Below, piece after piece: positions 24,556-35,764 of a stretch of DNA of 64,000 nt. Position 1 is the stretch's first letter. Each line of letters begins with the position of its first letter. The translations under genes were made by a program, and so were the position numbers. Source of the DNA: Phanerodontia chrysosporium (lineage: Eukaryota > Basidiomycota > Agaricomycetes > Polyporales > Phanerochaetaceae). The DNA lies in assembly GCA_001910725.1 (NCBI GenBank), contig MJGA01000013.1, forward strand, positions 558,001 to 622,000, read 5' to 3'. Under the pieces are notes generated by a model that worked only from the letters and a program-made list of their open reading frames with translations, had not been told where the DNA came from and did not search any database.

Positions 24556-25904
24556 TCAGAGCGTGCTCCAAGAAGGCAGGACCAGCCTGAACAGTCGTGA
24601 CCAGAAAGGCAGTCGTGTCGACGATTGTATGTCTTCATAAGGAGGACGGTTGGTCTGCTTGTGCAGCTTGGGGGTGTGTACCAGCTCCTCGGAGTTGTCT
24701 GCACATTGGCAGTAATGTCTCGAATCGGAGTCTGCAGAGTGAGATGTGCCGGAGTCGGCCTCGAGGGCATCCTCGTCCTCCATCGACCAATAGCTGAAAC
24801 ATGGGGACACGCAACAACCTGAGTCTGTCTCCTCGCCGTCTTCGCTGATAACAGTGGCATCGTCGGACACCACGTCCGAGCAGACCTCTTCCCTATCTCC
24901 AGAACGCGACAAGGCGGGCAACAGCTCGCGGTCTGAGTCCTCATCCATAGCCGTATCGCCCTTCTCTGGCAACTCGAACTCCCGCTCGTCGACGAGCGTG
25001 CCGACAGAGCTCGCCCAGGATGCGCGGCGCGCAGGCTCGCAGGCGAGGCAGCTGCGCTTGGGCGCGGCAGGAGGAGCGAAGGTCGCCGTCGAAGGCGTGC
25101 GCACGTCGACGGACCGCTTGCGCGAAGGCGGCGCGTCGAGGAGCAGCAGGGGCGGGAGCTCCTTCGCGTTGCGCAAGGTTGGGGAAGACGGGGAGGCGGC
25201 GGGCAGCGGGAGGTGCGGCACTGTGCTCAGCACACGGTTCTCGCGCGCCAGACAAGGGCAGCCGAGCAGGTCTGCCAGGATGTCTTCTGGCACGGCTGTC
25301 CGGTCTTTCAGCCAGCGATGGAAGGAGGTGCAGCCATCCTCAGGTGGTGCATCAGCCTCGGCGAGCTCATAGACCTCTTTGAGGCCACTTGTCCAATGAA
25401 TGATACCAGCTATGATAGGCGGATATAGCTCCAGCATGTCGACGAGAGTCGAGGTGGTGCGCGGCGACATGATGAAGCACGGGGTCTGCTTGAAGTGCGA
25501 GGCTCGTATCCGCTGTCGTTGTATCGAAATGACCACCATCTTCGGAGGCATGTTGGAAAGCATCATGTAAAGAAGTGAAAAGAGCGCACCACTTTGACCA
25601 GCCAGTCGAAGACGTCCCGCGAAATCCAGTCGAAGAGGATGTGGAGGTGCATCTCGACCCTGAAGGCCACCTCGTCCAACTCTCCGAAGTATCGACGGAA
25701 CTCGTGAACTTGATCAGGGGAAAGGATTCGCGGTTTTACTGTCCATATTTCTAGTGCGAAGTTAGCCTCGGTCTCATTGCGTGTATATACACGAGACACA
25801 CCTTCAGACAAATTCTCTTTCAGTCCCTCCACGTATGCTGCTACCAAACCCGACGGAGAATTCTCAACGGATTCCAAGGGCGATTGATCGTGAAGCGGAG
25901 GCAT
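24556..25904 (-). CDS. Hypothetical protein with acidic Ser-rich C-terminal half
   Basis: Three exons (25904-25802, 25750-25590, 25539-24556) join in phase to 415 residues. The N-terminal part is helical (SPDQVHEFRRYFGELDEVAF, then HILFDWISRDVFDWLVKV). A middle segment (TLVDMLELYPPIIAGIIHW ... TSFHRWLKDRTAVPEDILAD) is also well ordered. From about residue 210 the sequence turns low-complexity, with a basic patch (PSRKRSVDV) and long Ser/Asp/Glu runs. I do not recognise the family. The basic patch plus acidic tail would fit a nuclear protein, but this is only inference. Confidence 0.6.
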
Positions 25905-27063
25905 ATAGATGGGCTAGATGCCGAGGCAAATGGATCTTCGTTCGAGGGCCCCTGCACATTTTGTAGAAGCAAACGACAATGAGTAGCTCGTCGACAGGAC
26001 TCTCATGGCGCAGTCGCGGCGTGACAATTGGGTTGCCTCCGGTGTCGCTGGACTGAAAATCGAGAGCAACATCCCGGGCGGGAAGTCAGGCATGGCTACG
26101 CGCACGGGGCGGGTTGCATCGTCGTTCACAATTGGGGCTTGGGCTTAACAATAAGGACGTCGGGATGGGCCCAGGAGCGAATGCAAGTTTCGCAATGTGG
26201 CATCTTCTAGGTGGCGTATCTGGTTGCATGAGTCGAGCAATTCTGTGGTACAGCCATTACAACGATGTGGACGAAAGCGAAGATGATGTTCAGGAGTAAG
26301 AGTTGTTGATGCGCTCATTTCCTTTCTGGGCGGCGAGTCGGTTGCCGCCTCGCGGCACGTGTAGGTTTCTGCCTTTTCCTTCAACCAACACTCGTAGCCT
26401 GCGAAGTTTCCACAAAACCTCTACATATCTTGCAAGGATGAGAAAGGAGACCTAACGAACATGAGGTCATGATATTGCAGTGCGTACCGTGCACCATTGC
26501 TCACGAAAGGGAGACATGGCCTCAACGGTTTAGTCATGCTAATATTGACGCGACAGGTTGCCCAGCGGATGCTCTGACTCGTCCGTCGGCCTAAGGCGCA
26601 ACATTGGCCGCACTGGCTCGCATTCCCGACGGTATCGGCATATAGACGCGCGCGCTTTCCCCTCGGATATGCACGCTTTGGGCCGCAGTGACTCGTCCTG
26701 GGTATCTGCGGCCTTTGCGCACCTCCTATTGGCATAGATGCCATGATTCCACCCACGTAAAGTAGGGGCGAACAGTCACGTATTCCCGCTTCACAGCCTG
26801 CAGTGAGTGGTCAGAGGTTTGGTTGCGGTCACAAACAACTTAACTTACGTGCTGTCAGACAGGGATATACTTCTACGAGTCCCATGATCCTCCTGTGATA
26901 TCATTCGGTACCGAAGAGGCTGCTGCAGGACGGGGCGAACTTCAAGCAGCCACGAAGTGCACTTCTGTGCTTACATCTGGCCAAGCCTCGCAACGATATA
27001 AAATGCCCTCGCCGACGGAGCAGTTGATAGCACCCCTCTTCGTGTTCTATCCTCACTACTAGC
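25905..27063. other. Intergenic, promoter side of AKR copy F
   Basis: No convincing gene on either strand. The right end carries the TATA-like box of the AKR gene at 27064. Confidence 0.45.
26997..27003 (+). promoter_or_regulatory. TATA box of AKR copy F
   Basis: TATAAAA 61 bp before the ATG at 27064, a textbook distance for a fungal core promoter. Confidence 0.55.
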
Positions 27064-28270
27064 ATGCCCACCCGAGTCCCTCTTATCCTTGTGAGTGCGC
27101 TCAATACTGATCTCGTCTTGCATGGCTGAGATTATCGTTTACCCCAGGGTGCCGGCCAAATCGGCGCACCCAACACAGACGAACGCATCTCAGACCCTGC
27201 GATTGCTCAGGAGTTCGTCGATCTCATGGTCAGCCATGGCCATACCGGCATAGATACATCCCGAATCTATTGCGAAGGTACATCTGAGAAGGTACGCCTA
27301 TTCGTCTTCTCATGCTACATTTGGTTTTGACGGCCTGGCTCGTAGCTGCTGGGTGGATTGGACCTCAGAGGGGTCGCGCGAGTTGACACCAAGGTCTACC
27401 CCGTGAAGCCAGGCGACCACTCGCCCGAGAAGGTGAAGGAGAGCTTTGCGGCCTCTGTACAAGCCCTCAACGGCAAGAAGATACGCGTGTACTACCTCCA
27501 TGCACCTGACCGCAGCGTTCCCTTCGAGAGAACACTAGAGGGAATCAACGACATTTACAACGCCGGAGGCTTGTCAGTACACGCCTTTGTCACCTGCTTC
27601 CTATATACTCACGACGCCACGCAGCGAGGAATTCGGCCTGAGCAACTACATGGCCTGGGAGGTCGCCGAGATCGTCGGCATCTGCGCGGCGCGCGGGTTC
27701 GTGCGCCCGACGGTGTACCAGGGCGTGTACAACCTGCTTGACCGCCTCTCCGAGGCCGAGCTCTTCCCATGCCTGCGCAAGTTCAACATCAAGTTCGCCG
27801 CATACACGCCCCTCGCGGGCGGCGCGCTCACCGAGCGCTTCGCGGCCGTCGCGAACACCGACGCAGACGCAGGCGCGGGCGCGGGCGCGCCCTCTCGAAG
27901 TTCGCGCCGACGTCGCGCGCGGCGTGGTTCTACAACGGGCGGTACGGTGCTGCCGCGGGTGCGCTCAAGGACCTTGCGGGCGTCGCGCACGCGCACGGGC
28001 TCACGCTCACGGAGGTCGCGCTCCGCTGGCTGCAGTGGCACAGCGCGCTGCAGCCGGGCGACTGTGGCGTCGTCGTCGCGGCGAGCCGCGTGGAGCAGCT
28101 CCAAACGACGTTGGTGGACAGGTGCGTGCTCGAGGTGTGTGTTTGCGGTGTGGTGCGCGCTGACGCGACACCTCGCCAGCGAGAAAGGGCCGCTCCCAGA
28201 TGCTGTTGTCGAGGCCTGTGAATCCGCCTGGCAGAAGACACGGAGTGCGATCACGCAGTACTGGCTCTGA
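27064..28270 (+). CDS. Aldo-keto reductase, AKR7-like (dispersed copy F)
   Basis: Five exons (27064-27090, 27148-27291, 27346-27572, 27625-28121, 28180-28270) with the same internal exon lengths as the array at 2.5-7.1 kb, about 328 residues. Tetrad: Asp45 and Tyr50 (GIDTSRIY), Lys73 (RVDTK), His109 (YLHAPDRSVP). The start MPTRVPLIL resembles copy D. Exon 4 has a Gly/Ala/Asp-rich insertion (residues about 215-230) not seen in the array copies. One base is missing in the CCC run at 27890-27892, directly before LSKFAPTSRAAWF; downstream the match to siblings continues in the shifted frame. The neighbour on the right is a decayed F-box gene. Confidence 0.85.
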
Positions 28271-28928
28271 GATGTTGCCATGTATAGGCCGGTGCTGGAA
28301 TAGCGGTCATGCTTCGCGAGCGATTGATCTAGTAGCGGATTGTCCATTCCATGAAAGTATAGCTCTTTGCCATAGATTTTGCCCAACGTTCAGCTGACGA
28401 GCCGTTAGGCGTATAGTCGCGATATTTTTGGCTGGTGTAACTGACCTATATTCAAGCATCTGCAGGACCTGCTCAGATAATTGGCAGTCCTGCATATTGT
28501 CTTTGTGATTAATCGATTTTTGGCAGACAATTCGTTTGCTTCTCTTCACAGCGTGTAAGCACGATTTTTCATCGCATAAATCCAGAATAAAACTGATGAA
28601 TAAACACAGCAATGTATTTCGGTTTCTTTCACTTCTTGCAACAGTCAAAAACAAGGAAATCGCAGGAAGACCAGCTCAGTGGCAGGCAGTGTCGCCAAAA
28701 ACCCCTGTATTTCTTCCTCATAAACTGGAGAAAATAGCATAGAATGTCATTTAATTTTAACCGGATTTCATGCAGTTTTTGGTCACAAAAACTGGGGTTA
28801 CCACGCTGTGCTTGTTGTGGGCACAAACGGCATCCAGCGGCAAGGAGTTCTCTGCCCGCGGAGTCAGCAGCGAGAATCCATCGAAGGAGATCGTTGAAGA
28901 GATGGGGAGGCTCCCACGAGCGCATTCG
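28271..28928. other. AT-richer intergenic stretch
   Basis: Noticeably more A/T-rich than its surroundings, no gene recognised. It separates the 3-prime ends of AKR copy F and of the decayed F-box gene. Confidence 0.45.
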
Positions 28929-29509
28929 TCATCGTGTCGCTTGATGTGCTGTTCTGCGGATAGAAATGCACTTTCTCCTGGTGAGGCGCATGAGCGATGC
29001 TGAATCGCCCAGCATGCTACTACTCACCAAGCCCGGGAAATTGCGGACCACGCCCTCGAGCAAGCGATCGATGGCTCTGGTCTTCGCGTTCTTTTTACGG
29101 GTAGTCATGTGGTAAGTGTGAACATACAGCCGCACCAGCCGAAGCGTAGGAAGGACCCGCCGGAGACTCGTGATGGACGCGGTTGACAGCACTCCCGGTG
29201 AGACATACAGCGTCTGCAGGTTAGTCGCATGCGCCACGATACTGCGGAGATGCCTGCATAGCCACCTTCAGTCGCAGATGTCGCATGTAACGCGCAAACA
29301 CCGACCCGCGACTCGAAGACGTGCGCCACAGTCTGCGTGCTCCGTGAAGCGATGCACAGCGAGGTGTACAGCGAGGCTCCCGATGCGCCTCGCCGTTCTC
29401 GCGCTTCATATACTCTGATCTCTGAGGTGGTCGTCGTAGAACTGATAAGGTACAGGATCTCGCTGATGACCTCTTCTACTATGTCGTTGAGGATCTTCAT
29501 CCCAACCAT
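28929..29509 (-). pseudogene. Decayed F-box family gene (copy 2)
   Basis: Fragments of the window's F-box family appear in order but in three frames: an N-terminal LNDIVEEVISEILYLISS, then LYTSLCIASRSTQTVAHVFE, then ARYMRHLRLK, and AHATNLQTLYVSPGVL followed by the shared LRRVLPTLRLVRLYVHTY and RLLEGVVRNFPGLV. The VCKRW block between the F-box and LYTSL is missing. Several frame changes within 400 bp and the lost block indicate a dead gene, although single missing bases are also common in live genes of this window. Confidence 0.6.
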
Positions 29510-29883
29510 GCAAGCTAATCAGCTGGTCTGGAACAAAGATGAGCGAACGATAGACTGACGCGATGAGTATACGTGGGAAGCCATCGCAAGGTGTCAGCCA
29601 AGCGACGGTTGTGCCACAAGGCTATCGGACTTGGAACATGTAACAAGCGCGACGACCATCTTTGCCAAGTTGTCGGACACGCTTGCCGGGCGGCATTGGG
29701 CCTCCCGCTGATGCCCTCTCGCGGGGACTTCCCTCTTGTCGTTTCAGCTTCAGGCTCCTACTTCGGAGCGCTGCTCAATGGTATACATAAGACATTCAAG
29801 CACGGTGGGCTGTCTTGGCGGCGCCCTGGGATGCCCTACAATTTCTCTTAGGACTCGACCGGTATTCGCGGAACGCAGCAGAC
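29510..29883. other. Short intergenic, divergent promoters
   Basis: Lies between the decayed F-box gene (minus) and the hydrolase gene (plus). No gene recognised. Confidence 0.45.
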
Positions 29884-31076
29884 ATGCAAACGATAGTAGT
29901 TGACGATGGCGGGATCCAATTGGCGTACATCGACAGCGGCGTTCCTCCACAGGCGGAGCACAACTATACCACAATATTCGCTATTCACGGCGCTGCCTTT
30001 GCCAGTCGTGAGTTGTGCCGATTAGCTTCGCTGTCCTTCTTGAACTGATGCTGCTCATAGCCATTTTCGACAAGATAATAGAGGTCGCCGGAAAGAACGG
30101 CGTCCGCATCGTAGCCATCAACCGCCGAGACTACCCGGGCTCGACCCCGCTGTCTGCGTCTGATACCGAGGCCCTTTTGGGGAGCGAAGAGGAAAAGGGG
30201 ACCTTCCTTCGCGCTCGAGGACGTGAGCTTGCCTCGTTCGCATGCAAATTTGCAGAAGAGAATAGCATCCCTCTGGCTTCTCCAGACGGGAAGGCCGGCG
30301 GGTTCGCAATCCTTGGCTGGTCACTGGGATGCGCGCTCGCGCACGCCGCCGTGTCTCACCACGACACGCTCCCCTCTGCATCCAAGCACTACGTTTGCAG
30401 AAACTTGCGCGGTCTCATCCTCCTCGGTAAGCGTCGCAGCTTGCCCTTTGGCCCTGGCTGACCAACGTCACGGTCCGAAGGACCCCCGACTGTCGCCGTC
30501 GGTGCGCCCCTGCCGCCCCGGGCCTGGACGCCCCACATCGACACGACGATGTCTGCGGAGGACCGCGACGGGTTCTTCGCGCACTGGGTCACGTCGTACT
30601 TCCAGCACGGCGACCTGGCCGCGCGCGACCTCGACAAGCTCACGTACGTCGTGCCGAGCACCGTCCGCGTGCCGAGCCTCTACGGCATGAGCGCCGCGCA
30701 GGTCGCGCGCATGTCGCACGCGCCGCCGGCACAGACGACCGACATGCTGTTCATGGTCGGCTCGACGCCCGTGATACACGCGAGCTACCGCCGCGCGTGC
30801 TTCGACAAGGCGCTCCGCGCCGCCCTCCCGCACATGAAGGTCGCGGTTGTCATGGGCGATTCGGACACTGCGCTCGCGCTTTCGGCATATTTTGCAGTCC
30901 AGAATGATGACGATGCGCTTGGAGGTGGCTTCATACGGTTTAAGCTCCTGCCGAAGTCAAATCACTTTGTGAGTCTGCTATTGTAGAGGGTGGCTGATAG
31001 GCTGATACCTGGTGTGCAGGTTCAATGGGACGACCCAGAGCTTTCCCTTCAGGCAGTCATAGAAAGCATGCAGTAG
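29884..31076 (+). CDS. Alpha/beta hydrolase
   Basis: Four exons (about 29884-30009, 30061-30425, 30480-30968, 31020-31076) give an unbroken frame of about 345 residues. The nucleophile elbow G-W-S-L-G sits in FAILGWSLGCALAHA. An oxyanion-type strand ends in AIHGAAF. The late acid and His of the triad are probably in VVMGDSD and KSNHFVQW. There is no signal peptide, so the enzyme is probably cytosolic. The start region (QLAYIDSGVPPQAEHNYTT) is the usual entry of this fold in fungal esterase/epoxide-hydrolase-like proteins, but the substrate cannot be read from the sequence. It is convergent with the MFS transporter gene. Confidence 0.82.
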
Positions 31077-31460
31077 CTACGTTCCATTGATGATACGTAT
31101 AGAGCATCTCGCTCGCCACAGCTGGAGGTGATCTGGAGCATGTATGGGTAGCGTCTCACTCGGGATCGCGTCGTTCAGTGCTTAGAGGTGGGGATGATCT
31201 AGAACGAAGAGCCAACTAGTCTAGGGGTATGCTTCTCATGTAGACAAGGGGAATCGTGCTTACAGAGAAGTGGGGGCGAAGCAAATGTAAAAATTAGTCA
31301 CATTTTCGTGAATTCCGGCACTGGCATGCGTATCTATGACCTGGCCATGTCAAGAATGCTTTCGATCCCGAACCTCATTCCCGCCCGCACGCTCGCCGAA
31401 GCGCCAAGCACGCTAACTTCAGTAAGAAGAGTCAGTCGCATAGCCCATATCGCCATATAC
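31077..31460. other. Intergenic between convergent genes
   Basis: 3-prime flanks of the hydrolase and MFS genes; nothing else recognised. Confidence 0.45.
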
Positions 31461-33179
31461 CTAGCTCTCGTGCACAAACTGCCGCACTCGCAGCCCAAGC
31501 GCCACGGCCCAGCACACCATCAACATGGCCTGCGCTCACAGCATCAGCACCAACGCCAGACACACACCCAAGCAAACAACATACCGCAGCCATGCACCAG
31601 ATCGCGCCGGGCGCCCGCGTGAGCGTGGCGTTGAACACCGGGACGAAGACCGGCCCGCGCAGCGCGACCGCGACGGACTGGAGCACGCCCAGGCCCGCGA
31701 GCACGCGCCCGACCTCGTCCGGGGGCGCGGCAAGCGTGAGCAGCGCCTGCATCGACGGGCCCGCGGGCGCGCCGAACGCGCTCAGGACCGTCGCTGCGTT
31801 CGTTCTTTAGATGAGGAGGAGAACGGTGCGAGGGGCAGCGCTCACCGAGCAGGACCTCGCGCACGCTCCGGCTGCGCTCGAGCGCGAGCATGCCGAGCGC
31901 GTCGAGCACGAGGCAGAGCCGCAGGATCGCGAGCTCTTGGGAAACAGACGCAGCTTTGGTGGCGCGGCGCTGGAGTCTGGTGTGGCCTCTGCCGTGGCTT
32001 CAGCGAGCAGAGGCGTCGCTTCGTCGGCGGACAGGAGGTCGGATACTGGGGCTGGAGCTAGCAAAGACTTTGAATCGTTCACCAGCCATTGATAGCCCTT
32101 CACGAGCAGAGGAAGGAGGGCCATGAGAGAGATGGCGCGTGTAAAAGCTGAAGACGCATTGACAATCCCTGCCTGCACGTCAATGAGTAACGCGCGTGAG
32201 CTGGAGGAGCTGCGATACCCACCTCGCTGGGCTTCAGTCCAAATTTGGTATCGCAGAAGGGCACTAAAAAGTTGAACACTCCGATGGCGAGGATGGAGCC
32301 AGTCATGATGACGGACAGCAGCAGCAGCGGAAGGTGCTGTCCCAAAATCACCATCGGCTCGACCACCGAGCGCGCCGCATCGAGGGTCCCCGATGCAACC
32401 GGCTGCTGCGCCGGGTCCACCTCGCCCTCATCCCGACCGCGCGCCTCCCGCGGCTCGCGCACGACGAAGTGCAGGTACGGTAGGTACAGCAGCCACGCGA
32501 GCGCCGTGACGGCGAAGTTCGTCGTGTACAGCTCGTGATTCAGAAGCGCGCCGCTGACGAGCGGCCCGACGGCGTGCCCGGCCCAGAACATGACGAGCGC
32601 GAGGCCCATATAATACGAGCGCGTCGCGGGCGTGCTCGTGTCCGCGACGAACGCGTTCTGCCCCGCCATCACGACGGAGAAGCCGCCGCCGAGGCCCTGC
32701 AGCGCGGCGCCCAGCTGAATAAGGCCTGGCGTGCGCAGCGGGGCAAGAAGTGCTGCGAGACCGTAAACGCCTCAGTGCATCAAGAGGTCCAGAACGATGG
32801 GGACACGCACAGCACAGCACGAGCCACGCATCGCCGAGCGCGTTGAACGCGACCGAGAGCGCGAGCGCGCCTTGCGGCCGCGCACGTCCGAGAGGCGGCC
32901 GTACGGGCCTGCGACGACGATGCCGAGCACGGCGAGGAGCGTCGCATAGACCGCGATGTCCGTCGAGTACGCCTTCTGCACCGCGGGCGCGCGGCACACG
33001 TCGTCGGGCACGGGCCCCGCGGGCAGGTGCGCGCGGTACTCGGCGCAGCGCACGGCGCGGAAGAGGTACGTGATGGGCAGGCTGTTGAGCCCGACGGCGA
33101 GGGCTTGCAGGAATGCGAGCGGCAAGATCGCGGACGGATGAGAGCGCCAGTTGGCCAGCGCGGCGGGCAGCTGTGGCAT
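31461..33179 (-). CDS. Major facilitator superfamily transporter
   Basis: Five exons (33179-32811, 32752-32223, 32172-31846, 31804-31585, 31529-31461) give about 505 residues. Hydrophobic segments appear in the 6+6 order of an MFS carrier with a long central loop (EPREARGRDEGEVDP region). The motif-A loop GRLSDVRGRKA follows helix 2, and helix 5 carries GHAVGPLVSG. The pattern resembles the tetracycline/folate-type MFS drug and solute carriers. The protein is predicted to reside in the plasma or vacuolar membrane; the substrate is unknown. The frame needs three single-base additions (about 32866, 31936 and 31797-31804), after which all exon phases agree. Confidence 0.78.
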
Positions 33180-34387
33180 TTTCGATACTCGGGTTCGGCA
33201 GTTCTGGCGAGGAGGTTAGCAAAGAGGTGCAGGTATCTGCAATTAGACTTCAGTAATCTGAACTAGTTTGATTCGAAGCGTTCTATTCCCACCCCTACGC
33301 CTATCTATCGAACGCGGCTTTCCCGAGTCTGTGTATTGCAAGATGGAGAACAAAGGCCATAAAGCTGCCCTGTTAGCTAGGTCGATGGTGTTTTCTGCTG
33401 AGTTGACTTGCCGATCAAGAGAGCCTTACTTTGCTGGCACACCAAAAATGCGGAGCTGATAGTAAGAATATTACTATAATCCTTGGTGAAGACCGTAAGT
33501 CTCTGCTTCTTACCTAGGCGCCTAAACCTAAGCGTGGGTAAGTAGACATAATTGACCGTGTGTAAGCCCGAAATCAACTCGGTAAGTCAAGTTCTTGTAA
33601 CATTCATGTTGTGAAAGACTGGAAGCCTCAAGCGTCGGATGAAATTAGCGTGGAACCAGCTGTACCAAGGTAGCATGTAATTGGCCTTGTGTTCAAAATA
33701 CTTCGCGAGGGACTCAGCACTCTAGACATGCTTCTCCACGACTGGCCCGCTCGTCAGTAGCCAAGTAAGCGGTTATAAGTAACCCGCCAGCGTGTATCAT
33801 TGAGGTCCGGGGTATTGGCTGACAGACTTGATCAAGGGCTCGACCCACGCTTTAGACGTGCTGGTATCATGTATTTGCCAGCGAGAAGCTTGATTTTACA
33901 TCAACGCAACCAATGGTAGATGTGGCAAGACTGTATTGCAGTATAAATAGTCCTCAGCAAGCGATGTTAACGTGGTCCAGAAGCTGCTTCCACGCAAGCA
34001 CCCAGCGCGCCGAGGCGAAGGGGTGTCAGCGCAGAGGCTACAGTCGAGGGGCTTGGAGACGAGGGAGCTTGAGTACACAAGCCTCGGCAACGAGTCCTCC
34101 GCTGAGTCAAGGTTTGGGAGGAGACGGGGGCACGGTGAAAGGTCTCCGGGGTCGGGAAACGGCCGCGCCGAGTGGGGTGAGCGGGGTGACGTCAAACGGC
34201 AGCTCTCGCCTCTTCTGGGGTGCATCCGGCATCCGCTGGCGCATGCGCCCTGCCAGCAAGCGAGCCTTGTCTCAGACCGTATAACTACCTCCGCCAGCTC
34301 GCGACGAGCCCCTCACCCGCCCGCACCGCGCCCACCACACATCCCTCAGGCAGCGTGCTTTCCACCACCTACTTACGAACCATCACG
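33180..34387. other. Intergenic, AT-richer left half
   Basis: No gene recognised. Contains a 10-bp palindrome TAGGCGCCTA near 33514-33523 within a longer imperfect inverted repeat of TTACC/GGTAA ends. Confidence 0.4.
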
Positions 34388-34668
34388 ATGACTGCGTCAC
34401 GACTCTCTGGCGGCTCCTGGACCCAGACCATCCGTCTCCTTTCCAGACCCCGATGGTCCCCCCGGACGACAAGCAGGAGAAGGTCATCGAGATTGGCATG
34501 GTGGATCTTACCCCGACGCAGTCGAATGCGTCTTCGGTGCGTCGCGCACTGCATTTTCCACCCGCGTCCCTGTGCTAATCTGGGGCTTGCATCCAGCAGC
34601 GCAGCAGCTTCGACTTTAGCGACCGCCGCGTGTCATCCACGCGGTCGTCTTGGTCGTCCAACGTCTAG
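34388..34668 (+). CDS. Small Ser-rich hypothetical protein
   Basis: Two exons (to 34536 and from 34597) give MVPPDDKQEKVIEIGMVDLT in the middle and a tail rich in Ser and Arg ending STRSSWSSNV. The upstream ATG at 34388 is in another frame; one added base near 34392 would join it to TLWRLLDPDHPSPFQTP and give about 74 residues. Without it, translation could begin at the ATG at 34453. The tail contains R-x-S-type sites that could be phosphorylated. I do not recognise the family. Confidence 0.45.
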
Positions 34669-35764
34669 CTCACAAGTCCATTGCACCCATAACACTCCTA
34701 CTGTACGTGATATTGACCTAGGTGTGCGCCAGGCGTCTGACATCGTCACAGATTTGCATGCACGACCTCTCACGACCCCTCACGCAACCCGCTAATATGC
34801 CACGTATAATTGTGAATACGCTATCCTAGTCTGTAATGTCGCACTGTATTTCTAGTCCTTGCATCTCGCTTCGTTGGGATCCATACACTTGGAGGCACTT
34901 CTCTTTCCATCATTTGTTGTCACTGGGCATGCTCACGTCCATATAGTCTATCGTGTTTTAATCGGTATAGAGTCAATCACAGGAAAATATTTCCATGCTG
35001 TTTCCCTGTGTGCTTCAGTCCCACATTCACGCAGTTCGCGTAGGTGACCAGACATGACCAAGCGGCGCCTTCGCTGGATCGAGACAAACTTCTGCTACCT
35101 TGTGCGATTATCAGATCTACGTGAGCAACCTCGGTAAATGGGGACTAATATGCGTGCATGTCTAGGTACATCCAATCGTGTAGACGAAGCACGCAACTGC
35201 GCTCCCAGGACCGCGGTCGGACGGCCATACCCTGGGCGATGCCGTGCGCAACCTGATATACATGATCAGCATCTACACTGTGAACCTCCGATAGCTCAAT
35301 AAAACACGCACCGTAGGACCGTTCTCGCATGTTGCCAGAACACAAGGCAGCAGACAAGGACACGGATACGGGTTGTATATTATACCTAGGGTATGGCTGC
35401 TAGTGAGAGGTATCGGTGATTAAGATAAGCCAGAGAATGCTATTCCAACAATGTACAGATGAAGATAGGGGGGAGAACATGAGGTCGGAACGGGTGGGGG
35501 AAGTTGTAGCTGGGCATTTGTGTGCAGGTGCACCCGGCGGGGCGGGGCAGAGCGTGGCGAACTTTGAGGGTAGGGAGGCTGAATGCAAAAAGCGGGCGGG
35601 TACACAGTGGAAGAAACTGCAAGTGGCGGTGGTAAAACAATGTCGTACGAAGAGATATGCAGGAGGATCCAATGTGAGCAATGGCGAGAGCTAAGCAAGC
35701 GGGGCACACGGGGGGCCGAAGGCGCGAGAAGGTAATCCAGGAGAACGCGCCAGGCGGCGTGCGT
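34669..35764. other. Intergenic, no gene seen
   Basis: Includes the 3-prime flank of the CaaX-protein gene. Open frames at 35.4-35.7 kb on both strands lack a coding pattern. Confidence 0.45.

Noticed and set aside
31525..32061. Plus-strand 178-codon frame opposite the MFS gene
   Set aside because: Arg/Ala/Glu-rich shadow of GC-rich coding sequence; the minus strand shows a proper transporter.
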